Assembly: GCF_000764305.2 (NCBI RefSeq)
Contig: NW_025934840.1
Location: forward strand, 124,001-188,000
Direction: 5' to 3'
Source of the DNA: Hyalella azteca
Taxonomy: Eukaryota; Arthropoda; Malacostraca; Amphipoda; Hyalellidae
DNA: 64,000 nt
The notes below the pieces were generated by a model, which was not told the origin of the DNA, searched no databases, and saw only the letters and a program-made list of their open reading frames with translations. Both the position numbers and the translations under genes were made by a program. Shown here piece after piece: positions 20,831 to 32,329 of this stretch (the first letter of the stretch is position 1; every line of letters begins with the position of its first letter).

Positions 20831-21600
20831 ATCTGAATTTATTTGACCAGCTGGCGCAGAATTTGATTAGACACGCTTTTTGTTCATAAGTATGAGTAGC
20901 ATTACGAATAGCCGTATTGTTTACCAGCGAAGTGTGATGTTATGTATCTTGTGGTATCAAGTGACATTAAAATCTGACGTTGTAATGTATATAGCATGCT
21001 TTTGCCTCACATTTTAAGTGATAATAGATGTAGCGAACTACCACGTTATCTTATGAACTAGGAATTTGTCGGACGTCCAAAAAGTCGCCAAAAATTATTT
21101 AGTAGCAAAATTAGTAGTAATTTTTTAGTAAAATTAGTAATTTTAGTCAAAGAAGAATAATCTAGTCATTGCCATAGAATATCTTAACAACCATTGCCCA
21201 CAAGTTTGCTTGCCAACAAGTAGCAACATTTCAAATCCTTAAATATAAAGGCTGATCCTTCCAAACGGGATCCTTTAATATAAAGGATCCCGATATTAAA
21301 GATCCTTTAATATAAAATCCTTTAATATAAAGGCTGATCCTTTCCGCTCTCCAACTGGCCCGGTGAAGGAAGGGAGTTCCAGCAGTAAGCTCCACGTACG
21401 CACCCTGATAAATGTCGCCTATTGCGCTTCTCTTTAGCGTAAAATTGAAATGCGGGGAAACGTGGCTCTGTTCGCTGGAATGTAACGGCACGAATAAAAT
21501 GCATAAACATAAAGCGCTCGCCCCTCAAAGTGCCTGAGGCAGTGAGCCTCACAGAGATTAATACCATCGTTAATCTGGACGTGGAATGCCGTTCGTGTTG
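20831..21600. other. No gene recognised; BamHI-type palindrome at 21266-21292
   Basis: It contains the perfect inverted repeat CGGGATCCTTTA / TAAAGGATCCCG with a 3-nt centre (21266-21292). Several CCTTTAATATAAAGG-like repeats lie around 21237-21340. Minus-strand open frames over 21231-21603 are unrecognised. Confidence 0.6.
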
Positions 21601-21601
21601 C

Positions 21602-21985
21602 ACCTCAGGGCATGAAGGATTTAGCCTTCATTGCAGTCGATTTCTTCTTACTGGTTTCCTGTTTTATTATTAATAAACTTTGTGATTTGAGAATTAATAT
21701 TTTGTTGCCGGAAAAAGCTTCAAATCAGACTCAGGGACTATACTTGAAAAAAAGTTAAGAGATCGTAAGTTCATCAGCCAATCATTGACGGCCTTTCAAG
21801 CAAAATCCACCAATCATAGACAAGAAAATAGAGCGTAAGTACTTACGTTCACTTAGCGAATTTTGAAAGTATGGCCCCAGGGCATGAAGGACTTAGCCTT
21901 CAGTGCAGTCGATTTCTGCTCGATGGTTTCCTGTTTCATTATTCAAAAACTTTGTGATTTGAGAATTAATTTGTTGTTTTGTTCG
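21602..21985. repeat. ~100-bp direct repeats flanking a GGGCC element
   Basis: CAGGGCATGAAGGA(T/C)TTAGCC through TTGTGATTTGAGAATTAAT occurs at about 21605-21705 and 21878-21980. The GGGCC element lies between them. Confidence 0.88.
21734..21879 (-). mobile_element. GGGCC-ended inverted-repeat element, copy B
   Basis: Reverse orientation of copy A: GGGACTATACTTGAAAAAAA ... TTTTGAAAGTATGGCCCC. The core GCCAATCATTGACGGCCTTT is shared with the other copies. Confidence 0.88.
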
Positions 21986-23077
21986 TAAAACCAGAGCAAA
22001 TTTAGAGCGTTGCTCTAGGTGTTGTAACCTGTTGTAGCAAATTTGCTACAAAGTTGAAAAATTGTAGCAAATTCGTTGGTTTTGACAAAAATTATACCCT
22101 CGATTGCAGCAGTACTATTCCCATGCAGCAGTACTATTCCCATTAGTACGAAAAAACATACGTGATTTTAGGCTAAGTGATATATTAGATAATTTCTGTA
22201 ACTTCGTTCATCCAAAGACACTACGCAGTTCCATCTATAACTTAATCTCCAGTGAATCTCTAAAAGAAAATAGTAATATCGCATGAAAACCAGAGTGAAA
22301 TTAACCAGAAAACCAGAGTGAAATTAAAATCCCAAGAAATGAGTGTTGTCTCGCGCATTCAGGGACATTTTGCAGTTGTTCTCGCGGCGTGGGACTTTTC
22401 CCTTTACTCCTGAGAAATACACACGGCGACAGCTTAAAAGGGAAGGAGACCTGATGCCGGTGTCCGGTTTCGAGGGGATCCAATGACCGGGGAAACCATC
22501 GTCATGACTTACGTCGGACTCCCCGTGGTCTGGGGAAACGTAATGGCAATCGGCTGCCCTAGAATTGCAACACAAATTGCTTCAGAATTTTGCTTGACTA
22601 GGAATCGTGTTGCTAGCTACCGTTGCTGTACTTCGTCTGTTGGGATAGGACGAAAGTTACTAACTTTCGTGAGTGGCGTCAATGTTTTCGAGTCCACGAA
22701 TGTGACAGAAGACATATTTGACTCCGTTGCCATCACTAACTTCAATCAAATAAATGATTGCTATAAATTTCGTCTTGCTTACACTTGAAAATAAAATATC
22801 AATAGGAAAATATTAAAAAAAATGCGAAAATATTAATATAATTTTCTGATATTAATACTAAAATTGAAATTTCGAAGAGAACTTCAAGGTTTCAAAATTA
22901 ATTTAGAGCTATTGAGTCTATCATCAATAGTTTCAAGAATAACGATATATTTACCAATGAAGAATTTTGATCATAAATTACTGTTCTCATACATATTTCA
23001 TTAGTTTCTTTTACAGATTATAGTCGATTAATCAAGTATGATTTGGCTTCATACAGGAACAAATAATGGCTGCGGCA
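21986..23077. other. No gene recognised
   Basis: Small direct repeats (CAGCAGTACTATTCCCAT twice near 22115; AACCAGAGTGAAATTA twice near 22290). A 101-codon plus-strand open frame at 22483-22788 is not recognised and has no flanking splice or start evidence. Confidence 0.45.
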
Positions 23078-23079
23078 AG

Positions 23080-23308
23080 ATGTCTTTGTCTTTGAAATGC
23101 CATGTCTTAGATTGTAGATGCCTTTGAAATGCCATGTCTCAGATTGTAGATGTCTTTGAAATGCCATGTCTTAGATTGTAGATGTCTTTGAAATGCCATG
23201 TCTTAGAATGTAGATGTCTTTGAAATGTCATGTCTTAGATTGTAGATATCTTTGAAATGCCATGCCTTAGATTGTAGATGTCTTTGAAATGCCATGTCTT
23301 AGAATGTA
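23080..23308. repeat. 32-bp tandem repeat, ~7 copies
   Basis: Unit TCTTTGAAATGCCATGTCTT plus AGATTGTAGATG. It resumes for part of a unit at 23457-23485 after an inserted element. Confidence 0.93.
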
Positions 23309-23456
23309 CACTGTTAGAAAAAACGGTCGAAAAACGGTCCCACTGGCATATTCTAGTGTTAAATTAGAATAAAAACTGCGACACGGTGTTTCTTTTCAAG
23401 TGCTGACTGGCCACTGAAACGCCGGTAATACCGTAAACTTTTTTTTTCTAACAGTG
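23309..23456 (+). mobile_element. CACTGTTAG-ended element with TA target duplication
   Basis: Terminal inverted repeats CACTGTTAGAAAAAA and TTTTTTTCTAACAGTG. TA is present on both sides (23307-23308, 23457-23458). The host 32-bp repeat reads TTGTAGATGTC when uninterrupted, so the empty site with one TA is seen directly. The TA duplication points to a Tc1/mariner-type mechanism; the 148-bp length means it is non-autonomous. Confidence 0.9.
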
Positions 23457-23485
23457 TAGATGTCTTTCAATAGCTATGTCTCAGA

Positions 23486-24204
23486 TCGGCAGGACCTCTT
23501 GACTCTTCGACTATAAGTTTGTAGTGTAACTCGTGTACTGCAGTGCGATGAACTTCAAAATCATTCCCCCCAGCGAGTGCTCGGTTGAGGAAAAGGGCAT
23601 GGGGAGGAAGGTTGAGGTTGAGGAAGAGGGCAGGGGGAAGAACTGTCATCATCTGGGGACGTGGGGCCTGCAATCTCCGGACTGGGGATTTACTCTCGAG
23701 CAATTTGTGAGGGCATTACTTCTGGGCACTTAGCTAAAAAATGCCGCTCGTCCTACGCGAATAAATTCGCTGTGCAATTTTGTATGCAAATTAAAATGCG
23801 AAATTTTGTTGCTCGACGCGGAAAAATTCCGTGGAATGTCGTGCCGGGCATGCCATGATGACTTGCAGAACCTGCAGTCCTGAGACTCACATTTTTTCTC
23901 TTGTTTGGATATTGGAAGAAAGTGTCACAAAGTTTTTTGAACTTGTAGTTATTGCAATAGGTAACATACGTAATTATTTAAAAGTTTATCCTGATGAATT
24001 TCTTCATCACGACCAAGTACAGGGATTTGTAGACATGGTAGAGTTTAAGAACGAAGTGTGTTTACTTTCCGCTTATTTTGCGTCCCGTTAGAAAGTCAGA
24101 ATTTGTTGGAACGTCTTTATATGTCTTGTATTGCGAGTCTATAGTTGTATTACCAGACTTTCGATGCCAATAGCCTTGTTATGGTGTTTGTATCATATAG
24201 TATC
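23486..24204. other. No gene recognised
   Basis: Moderately GC-rich at 23530-23860. Overlapping plus-strand frames (23533-23733, 23661-23858, 23831-24091) are non-repetitive but unrecognised. The last, 86 codons, ends shortly before the next array. Possible coding remnant, weak. Confidence 0.25.
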
Positions 24205-24570
24205 AATCAGTGCCATACAGCGCCATGTTGCCTTCATCACCGAACAATTCTGTACCACACTGCGCCATGTTGCCTGTATCATGCACCGCGCAATTCTGTG
24301 CTGTTCATTGCCATGTTGCCTGTATCACCGCACAATTCTGTGCCACGCATTGCCATGTTGCCTGTATCACGCACAATTCTGTGCTGTTCAGCGCCATGTT
24401 GCCTGTATCACCGCACAATTCTGTGCTATTCATTGCCATGTTGCCTTCATCACCGCGCAATTCTGTGCCACGCAGTGCCATGTTGCCTGCATCACCGCAC
24501 AATTCTATGCTGTTCAGTGCCATGTTGCCTGCATCACCGCACAATTCTGTGCCACACAGCACCATGTTGC
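24205..24570. repeat. 42-bp tandem repeat, ~8-9 copies
   Basis: The unit contains GCCATGTTGCCTGTATCACC and GCACAATTCTGTGC. Length divisible by three and lack of stops give parallel open frames in three plus and at least one minus frame. These are judged artefacts. Confidence 0.93.
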
Positions 24571-24912
24571 CTATATCTATGTATAAAACATGACTTATAT
24601 AACCAGGTATTTATTAGAAATTGGTCCCGTGAAGTTTAGTTTTTCTTAGGATCGATTGTTGCAAGTTTGATTTAACTTTATCTATGTATAAAACATGACT
24701 TATATAACCAGGTATTTATTAGAAATTGGTCCCGCGAAGTTCAGTTTTTCTTTGGATCTATTTTTGCAAGTTAGATTTAACTTTATCTATGTATAAAACA
24801 TGACTTATATAGCCAGGTATTTATTAGAAATTGGTCCCACAAAGTTCAGTTTTTCTTAGGATCGATTGTTGCAAGTTTGATTTAACTTTATGTATAAAAC
24901 ATGCCTTACATA
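24571..24912. repeat. ~105-108-bp tandem repeat, 3 copies
   Basis: TATCTATGTATAAAACATGA starts copies at about 24573, 24680 and 24784; a partial fourth begins near 24889. Confidence 0.92.
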
Positions 24913-26259
24913 ACCAAGTAAGTAAGTGGAGTAAGTGGAAATATGAGGAAATATAATAAAAATTTATACATAGTTCTCCAAGCTTTAATTTAGTCGTGAA
25001 ATATTTACCTATAATCTAAAATATAGATTAACTATCAAAACGAGAACATTTTTGAAGCCTTAAAAATAGTCTTATGATCTGTAAATTTGAAATAATTATA
25101 GCTACGAATTGCTTTGATTTCATGGAAGTGGTTTAGTCAATATTATTGTAAATATTTTGTTGTTGTAATTTATGGGATCGTAAAAATTTTGATTCATTGT
25201 ATGAGGAAAGTTACGTTGGTCAGATTCAATCCAAGCGAAAACTTGTGACTACTGTTCAATAAGGCAGAAACTGCCTATTGTCCCTGACTGGCAGAGACGG
25301 GATGACTTTCCGGTTTAATTCTTCTTAGAAGGAAAGTGAATTATGGAATTTTGGATTGTGCTATTTCATATGTTATTTTCAATATATTTTTTGGCAGCAT
25401 TTCACTAATGTTTGAATTGCTGCTTGCCATGTCAAAAAGAGTTTTTTCTTAGCCAGTTTATTACCTAACCGTTGATTTCAGTGGCCAGATAAGTGTTCAG
25501 TTGATAGCCGCTACAGAGGCACATACAACTTCGAAATTCAGCATAAAGAATGGCTTGTGCATAGCACAAGTTTATAGCGAAATTTTAGCCGCTTAGTTTT
25601 TTAAAGATTTATTCGATGTTCTGCGAAATGCATTATTTCAATGCAAGAATTTTACGAAATTCTACAAATAAATTCTATAATTTCATGCAGTTCAAGATAT
25701 GAAGCAAACTAAAATCAGATTGAATTAATTAGTTGCAATCAATAGTGCGCAGCTTAAGTGAACTCTCCCAAAAATTTCGTTCTTAAAGCTCATATGAAGC
25801 TCCGGAATGAACTGTAAGGGGGAGCAGTACTGCAAGAACTGAAAAACTGTTAGTTAGTTTTAGTAATAAAAGAGGCAAGTGGAAAATTACTTGAACGTCT
25901 CTACAACAACTAACACTGATTTTTTCCCTAATTTCAAATTTAGTTGTTTGATAACAGTGCATTAGAATGTGACTTGTTTCAATAAATATATAGATTATGC
26001 AAATACAATCAATATATTGACTATACATTTCCTTACTCATTTGAATCATTCAAAAAGTAATGCTGACGAAGCTTATAATAGGAATCGAAAATTTTATTGA
26101 TTAATCGTCTTATAAAGCAATCGAAGTGAGCTGACAAAAGCCAAATTTACGCCATGTTGTGGAAGAGAAAGCCAATCACTTCGGTTAATGGCACAATGAT
26201 TGGCCTCAGCGTCGTGGGACTTGATTAGACAATCCCGTTAGCTGCGACATCGTGGAAGG
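24913..26259. other. No gene recognised
   Basis: AT-rich unique sequence with no supported feature. Confidence 0.5.
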
Positions 26260-26334
26260 CAGTGAAAATTTACAGACGCGGCAGCTTCTGATTTAGATTA
26301 CCAGAAGCTGGGGCGACTCTAAATTTTGTTAGGG
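26260..26334 (-). mobile_element. ~77-bp hairpin element, copy b
   Basis: Reverse orientation: AGTGAAAATTTACAGACGCG ... AAATTTTGTTAGGG. It is followed by TAGGAGTTCTT and then a second, truncated copy. Confidence 0.87.
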
Positions 26335-26345
26335 TAGGAGTTCTT

Positions 26346-26385
26346 CCCAGTGAAAATTTACAGACGCGGCAGCTTCTGATTTGGA
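26346..26385 (-). mobile_element. Truncated ~77-bp hairpin element, copy c
   Basis: CCCAGTGAAAATTTACAGAC through GCAGCTTCTGATTTGG, then it breaks off into the TAATAGGG array. It is joined to copy b by the spacer TAGGAGTTCTT. Confidence 0.8.
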
Positions 26386-26540
26386 AGTAATAGGGTAATA
26401 GGATAATAGGTAATAGGGTAATTAGGTTAATACGGTAATAGGGTAATAGTGTAATAGGATAATAGGTAATAGGGTAATTAGGTTGATAAGGTAATAGGGT
26501 AATAGGGTAATAGGGTAATAAGATAATAGGGTAATTCTTC
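26386..26540. repeat. (TAATAGGG)n microsatellite
   Basis: An imperfect 8-bp repeat (TAATAGGG with TAATAGGA and TAATTAGG variants), starting exactly where hairpin copy c is truncated. Confidence 0.92.
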
Positions 26541-26649
26541 TTAGGTTAATAAAATAACACCAATTTATTAAGTGTCTACATCTGGTAATGTTATTTACGA
26601 CTTATACTTTCAAACACTGCACAAATAAAGGCATTATTAACCAGGAGAA

Positions 26650-27013
26650 AATTATATAAATTAATATAACTATAATTATATTAAATAAGTATGAATGAAT
26701 CGTATGAACTTGGAATTAAATGCGCCGATTGCCCCAGCAAGAGCCTGAATATCTGCAAACATTAATCGTGTCTGCATGGTAGCAGAGAGGGCATTTGATT
26801 GGTCGTATGCGGTGCTCTAGACTCTAGGACAAAATTATATTAATCAATATATGTACATATAATTATATTAAATAAGTATGAATAAATCGTATTAACTTGT
26901 AATTAAATGCACTGATTACCCCATCAAGAGCTTGGATAACGGCAAACATTCCTCGTGCTTGCATGGTAGCGGAGAGTGCATTTGATTGGTCGTATGCAGT
27001 GCTCTAGACTCTG
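26650..27013. repeat. ~184-bp direct duplication
   Basis: Two copies share TAATTATATTAAATAAGTAT, GCATTTGATTGGTCGTATGC and GTGCTCTAGACTCT (ends at about 26825 and 27011). Divergence is clear, so the duplication is old. Confidence 0.88.
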
Positions 27014-27236
27014 AGTATCGACGAGAGTGGATATAAAGCTTCATCGAAGCATCCACTAACTTTGATGATTTCTGAGCCCTTTTACTGCTAATTTGTTATC
27101 CACGGCACTGGTTCTTACTCGGCAAGTATAACGAATAACGAGCGTCGCAATGCAGCACCACAACGCTCTGCAATGCAACGCATATATAACACAGAGCCGC
27201 TGTCGTCTACTGCACTATAAAATACAGGGCCTATAA

Positions 27237-27373
27237 TTTCAAAAAAAGTTAAGAGATCGTAAATTCAACAGCCAATCATTGACGGCCTTTCAAGCAAAAT
27301 CTACCAATCACAGACAAGAAAATGGAGCGTAAGTACTAACGTTCACTTAGCGAGTTTTGAAAGTATAGGCCCG
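27237..27373 (-). mobile_element. GGGCC-ended inverted-repeat element, copy C
   Basis: GGGCCTATAATTTCAAAAAA ... GAGTTTTGAAAGTATAGGCCC with the same core as copies A and B, in reverse orientation. It lies 14 bp from a ~77-bp hairpin element. Confidence 0.88.
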
Positions 27374-27387
27374 GATCAGGTACATAC

Positions 27388-27464
27388 CCTAACAGAATTT
27401 AGAGTCGCCCCAGCTTCTGGTACCCCAAATCAGAAGCTGGGGCGACTCTAAATTTTGTTAGGGT
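27388..27464. mobile_element. ~77-bp hairpin element, near-perfect palindromic form (copy d)
   Basis: Both halves carry the GTCGCCCCAGCTTCTGGT side: CCCTAACAGAATTTAGAGTC ... GACTCTAAATTTTGTTAGGG. Other copies have two different halves, so this copy is a fold-back version. Confidence 0.9.
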
Positions 27465-28599
27465 AGGAGTGAAATCTTTTAGTAATAATGGTGAGAAACT
27501 GGTGATGTCTGTTCATTGATTTGCATTACGTGGCTACGGGTGGAAACGTGAACGTTGAATATTAAATACGCTAATTACAATTCTATAAGAGCTCTGCTAA
27601 TACACTTGCACGCGGCAACAAACTTATTGAGTCTTGCTGGCTATAAACGATTCATTAGCAGCAGGCTACTTAAAGGCCTGATATGAATGCTAAATTGTTT
27701 AAAATATTCCTGAATTCATTTGTTGGAAATTCGAGATACTTAAATATCCAGTGTAAATACCGTGGACTTTTTTCCCCCCGAAGCGCTATATTTTCCAAGT
27801 ATTTCATTCACAGTTTTAATTGCAGATTGTCCGTCTATTGATGATGCGTCCATTTACTGATTATTCATCTGCTTTTTCATTTCCAATGACTTTTTCATTC
27901 CAATCCCATTGCAAGATGTATTTAATAATCTGAATTATTTTTTTTTATGTATACGTATCGTAACATTTTTGCACTCATTTTTTGTATGTTGGTGTTTTTG
28001 TTTTTTGTATGTTGGTTTGTATGGCCGGTGAGTAGCGCTGTGTTAATTAAAACTTCACTCCAGGATGCATTAGCTGTAGGGTTCGGTTGCCGCTCGCGTG
28101 CGTATCAAGTAATATGCGCGTCGTTTCATTTCATGGAAAAATCATGATTGTAAGCTAAAGAAGAGGAATCGAAAGGGGCTTCTAGAAATATTGTATTTTT
28201 GTCTTACTGGCGTTGCGTTCATTATTAAGCTGGAGACTGTTGATGGAAGTATAAAAATTTATTTTTCTTTGCCACACTATCTTTGGCCGCAACTACGATT
28301 GTTCCTCATAAGATTTTTTGCTTGAGTTTGAAAATGCTACACTAAAATGAAATGGCCTTCTTGTGAGAATTTTTTAGTATTGCAACGATGATGCGCAATA
28401 ACTTGAAACTTTGTGCACGAGTGTTTCACGAAATCATATTGCCAACATAAAATATGTCTTTCTCTCATTCGTACATGAGCCACATTCCGAGCACGCATTC
28501 CGTCGCAAACTTCTGAACAGTTTGGTCATAGACCCTGAGCATGCATACGGTAGCTGCATGAGCAACAGCCATCCAATACATCGTAAAGCAGCCTCGACC
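27465..28599. other. No gene recognised
   Basis: Unique sequence; open frames at 27947-28147 and 28411-28692 are not recognised. Confidence 0.5.
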
Positions 28600-28865
28600 A
28601 GGCCTTTAAAAACTTCCCTGTCGAATGTCGAGAGACGTCTCGCCCCGGTTGCTCGCGGTCCAGGGCCTATACTTTCAAAATTTGCCAAGTGAACTTATGT
28701 ATTTACACTCTATTTTCTTGTCTATGATTGGGGGATTTTGCTTGAAAGGCCGTCAATGATTGGCTGATGAACGTACGATATCTTAACTTTTTTTGAAAGT
28801 ATGGGCCCAGGCCTTTAAAAACTTCCCTGTCGAATGTCGAGAGACGTCTCGCCCCGGTTACTCGC
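28600..28865. repeat. 57-bp direct repeats flanking a GGGCC element
   Basis: AGGCCTTTAAAAACTTCCCT ... TCTCGCCCCGGTT(G/A)CTCGC at 28600-28656 and 28809-28865, with one mismatch. The right copy starts immediately at the end of the element. Confidence 0.93.
28663..28808 (+). mobile_element. GGGCC-ended inverted-repeat element, copy D
   Basis: GGGCCTATACTTTCAAAATT ... TTTTTTTGAAAGTATGGGCCC in the same orientation as copy A. Confidence 0.9.
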
Positions 28866-29034
28866 TGGTTTGATATTCAGATGCGACAAATCACGTTACA
28901 ACTTCAAACGACCCCTCCTGAGTTGGCATCGAACTGAAGCGAGGTAGCAAGACCTGTGTTATACGCTGCTGCCTTACGCCGGTACCGCTACTCTCGGTTA
29001 GCAGTTACGCTCGAGAAGATCCATCATAGCGGCA

Positions 29035-29273
29035 ATATTATCAAAAATTCTTAGGATCAGTTAAGTTTTAAGTTATTATTATCAAGTTTATTGAGTTTCA
29101 AAAAAATCTTAGGACTATATCAAGTTTTATTGACTAGCTGATGACTTACAGAAAAAATTCTTAGGATCAGTTAAGTTTTATTATGTTATTTTTTAACTTT
29201 ATCAAGTTATTATTATTATGTTTATTAAGTTAACTAAGTTTTATTGATTAGCTGATGACTTACAGAAACGAAG
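29035..29273. repeat. ~120-bp duplication rich in TTATTA/CAAGTT
   Basis: AATTCTTAGGATCAGTTAAG and TAGCTGATGACTTACAGAAA occur twice each (29045/29157 and 29135/29252). Confidence 0.85.
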
Positions 29274-30984
29274 CCCAAGTGTGACTCAAATTGATGCGGT
29301 TGAAGTGTAAGGTCGTAAGTATCGATTGCTTTATTATAAGTCAAGTGATTATTTGTGGTTATTAATATATAAAAAAATCTAAATTTCTCACCGATAATTT
29401 CTGAAATTTCACCGCTAAATAATCTTTCCTGATAATACAGGGAATATCGAATAATTTTCAGCGCGGTTGTCATTTGTCCGACTGCGCGGACAAGTCAATG
29501 TTGGATACTGGACGAACAAGCTATTTAGATTCACTTTTTTTGCAGTTCGGGGCAGTGGCCGGTCCAATCAGTCCTACGTAATGAGCTACTATACACATTT
29601 TTCCGTATTATTCCAGTATACATTGATCAATGTTATCTTCGACCCAGTACCTGCAGCAGCGCCAAATTCATCGGTTACTAAGGAAACCTAAAATTCTGCC
29701 TTTGAACCTGATTCTCTATCCCTTGTTTTGAGTGAATCTCGATTTTCCTTATTTTGGTTGCAAAACTTGATTCTTTATTTCCTTCTGTGTGGAGTTCTTC
29801 TTTAGTTTAAGATTGCATCTTCTAAGATTCAATAGTACTTCATTCACCAAAGTCAAGCTTATTCAACATTTCAAATGAAAGCTCGGCTTGTCCGAGTAGA
29901 TTTCTCAAGTATCTATATTTAAATTCTTTGAATTATATCAGACCTATGCTTAGATTTATATCTGATTTTAATCAAATTGATATCAAAATTATATTCAAAT
30001 CAATTTTAAAGTTATATCAGAGTTGTATTCAAAGATGTGTCCAGATATCAGGGTGGTGCAATCCGAGTATGCTGTTGAGATTTTACTGCCGCGGATTGTG
30101 CTATCCCAGTTTAAGTCTTTGATCTAATTTCGAACGCCGTTGAACCTTTTGCCATTCTTTATGTATTTTTCAATCCAACTTCCTACCCCTCCTACTGATT
30201 TAATCGAAATTTCCAATTTTATTTCTTCAGACCAAAAGTACAAACACTGGGCATTAAAAACCTCAGGTTAGTTGCTGCATCATAGTGAATATACATTATG
30301 ACAACGGTAAAATTGTGTTGTGAGACATGATTGCCTTGCGGTTTGGATGCTGACTAGGTTTTATATTCTGCAGTATCGACTTTCTGACACCACAGCGGAA
30401 ACTTCATTTTCTTATCTTGCATCGTTACGCCATGTCAACGTCACGACCATCCTCGATCAAACACCGATCAAACATGATTCAACAGGAACCCTAAATCATG
30501 CCTGCCTGTCGCTGTAACGCAGTGTACCCGGCCAGTATACTGCATGGAAAAAACTGACATTGTTTTTTAAAAATCAAATTAGATTTGATGCAAGAGGAGG
30601 AACAGATTGAAAGATTTTAGCCATGAGTGGAAATTAATAAAGTTAAAATCTTTGAAGCCTACGAGTATGGTCGCATTGCAACCATTAACGATCTCAAAAT
30701 GCCAACGCTCTAAGAAAGGCTATCAAATAGTGAATAAAATAGCGCATCAAAGATTACAGCGTCCAAATCTGTGCAAGAAACTGTAAAGCATCATGATAAT
30801 GTATGACAACCGTCACCCTGCAGTAGAAAAACGTAAATTTTATGCATTTGCATCAGTGAATGATATGACTACTCTCTTAATCCCATGTCAAGATATCGTA
30901 ATAGAGCAATGCGATCTGTCTAATCATGGTGCAGCGTACGACTTGCAGAATTTCCACTGAAAACGGCAGACGCTTCCACAGATT
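29274..30984. other. No gene recognised
   Basis: AT-rich unique sequence; no supported exon or RNA gene. Confidence 0.5.
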
Positions 30985-31195
30985 TCGACAACCACTGACA
31001 TACTGCAACAGATGACTCGCTTGATTTCTTCAAAAATCGGCCAATCGCAGCAGACGGCAGGCCTTATTTCCTTAGCAAGCGGCCCACTGCAGCAGACGGC
31101 AGGCCTTATTTCCTCAACAAACGGCACTGCAGCAGATGGCAGGCCTTATTTCCGCAACAAGCAGGCCACTGCAGCAGACGGCAGGCCTTATTTCA
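30985..31195. repeat. ~45-bp tandem repeat, ~4-5 copies
   Basis: The unit contains GCAGCAGACGGCAGGCCTTA followed by TTTCC/ACAA. Copies are imperfect. Confidence 0.88.
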
Positions 31196-32329
31196 CAATG
31201 CAAAGCCATAAATATTCTCATAGTACAGTGATGTCTCAGGCTGATAACAGATATGAATTCATTGGTTGCATTAATGACTATAAAATTAGAAGTTGTATAC
31301 TCTCGACATGGGTACAATTTATTCCACATTGGTCTCAATGGCATTGAAAGGCTTGTGTAGGTACAGAGTTTTGTGCCGTCTCGTATTCGGTCGTTGACCG
31401 GACATCGCGTATGCTATGCGACAGATGAAACTCTTATGCACCGCACTACGTATAGCGCCTATAATAGGCGACAAATGTTCCATAGATAGCAATGACATCT
31501 TTATTTTGCAGAGAAATAAATGATGAGGTGCAGCATCGCCTGCATCAATTGAGGCTTTCATCCATTGAGTACAATAATGTGAATAATGATTAACAAAAGA
31601 ATTTCATTGCTTCACCACCTGCACATCTAGGCGGTTTACTATAAGTATCGCTATGTCCAGCGTTTGTTTTCACTAGCAAACTCAACACAGCCACAATACC
31701 ACAGTCTTCGATATACTGGGTGAGTCGTCGATAAACTCAGAAATATGTCAACCCCGTTAAATTACATATTATTATTATTATTATTAATATTATTATATTA
31801 TTAAAGTCTATTATTTTTCATCCAAACACAATGATTTAAGTGCTGGTAACGCCGCATAGACCGTCTCCTGTGCAGCGAGGAATTGTTTAGGCGAGCTGAT
31901 TTTGCACCTTATCTTGATGGTAATATAAATAAGATAAACATGAGAGATGATGAATTGCTACGACAAGATTTACAATAAACGAAGAATCTCATGAAGTTTT
32001 TGACAAACGAAACGTTGTTTGCCTTATACGTTGCACAAATACACAAATACCAAGCCTATGAATTGCAGAAAAGTATTATGAATAAAGTGAATTTATTTAT
32101 TTATTTCTGTACCTATAATTTTTAACATTATTTGCCTATAAATTGAAGTTGGTTGTTCCAATTCGAACAAGAGAAGATATTAAATGATTAAAATTTATGT
32201 GCATAACAAAAATTACTTTTTAATGCTAGAAACGTATGCATTAAAAATTAAGATCAATGATTAATTATATACAAATACACAATTTCTCCACTAGCAATCG
32301 AATACTCGTCTGTCATCAATTGCAGTCAA
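31196..32329. other. No gene recognised
   Basis: Unique AT-rich sequence; a short ATT microsatellite lies at about 31767-31800. Confidence 0.5.

Noticed and set aside
24131..24639. Four overlapping Cys/His-rich open frames
   Set aside because: All read through the same 42-bp tandem repeat; the presence of three parallel plus frames shows that no single one is selected.
26386..26540. Interstitial telomeric repeat or homing-endonuclease site
   Set aside because: The unit is TAATAGGG, not TTAGG/TTAGGG, and resemblance to known recognition sites is limited to a few bases.
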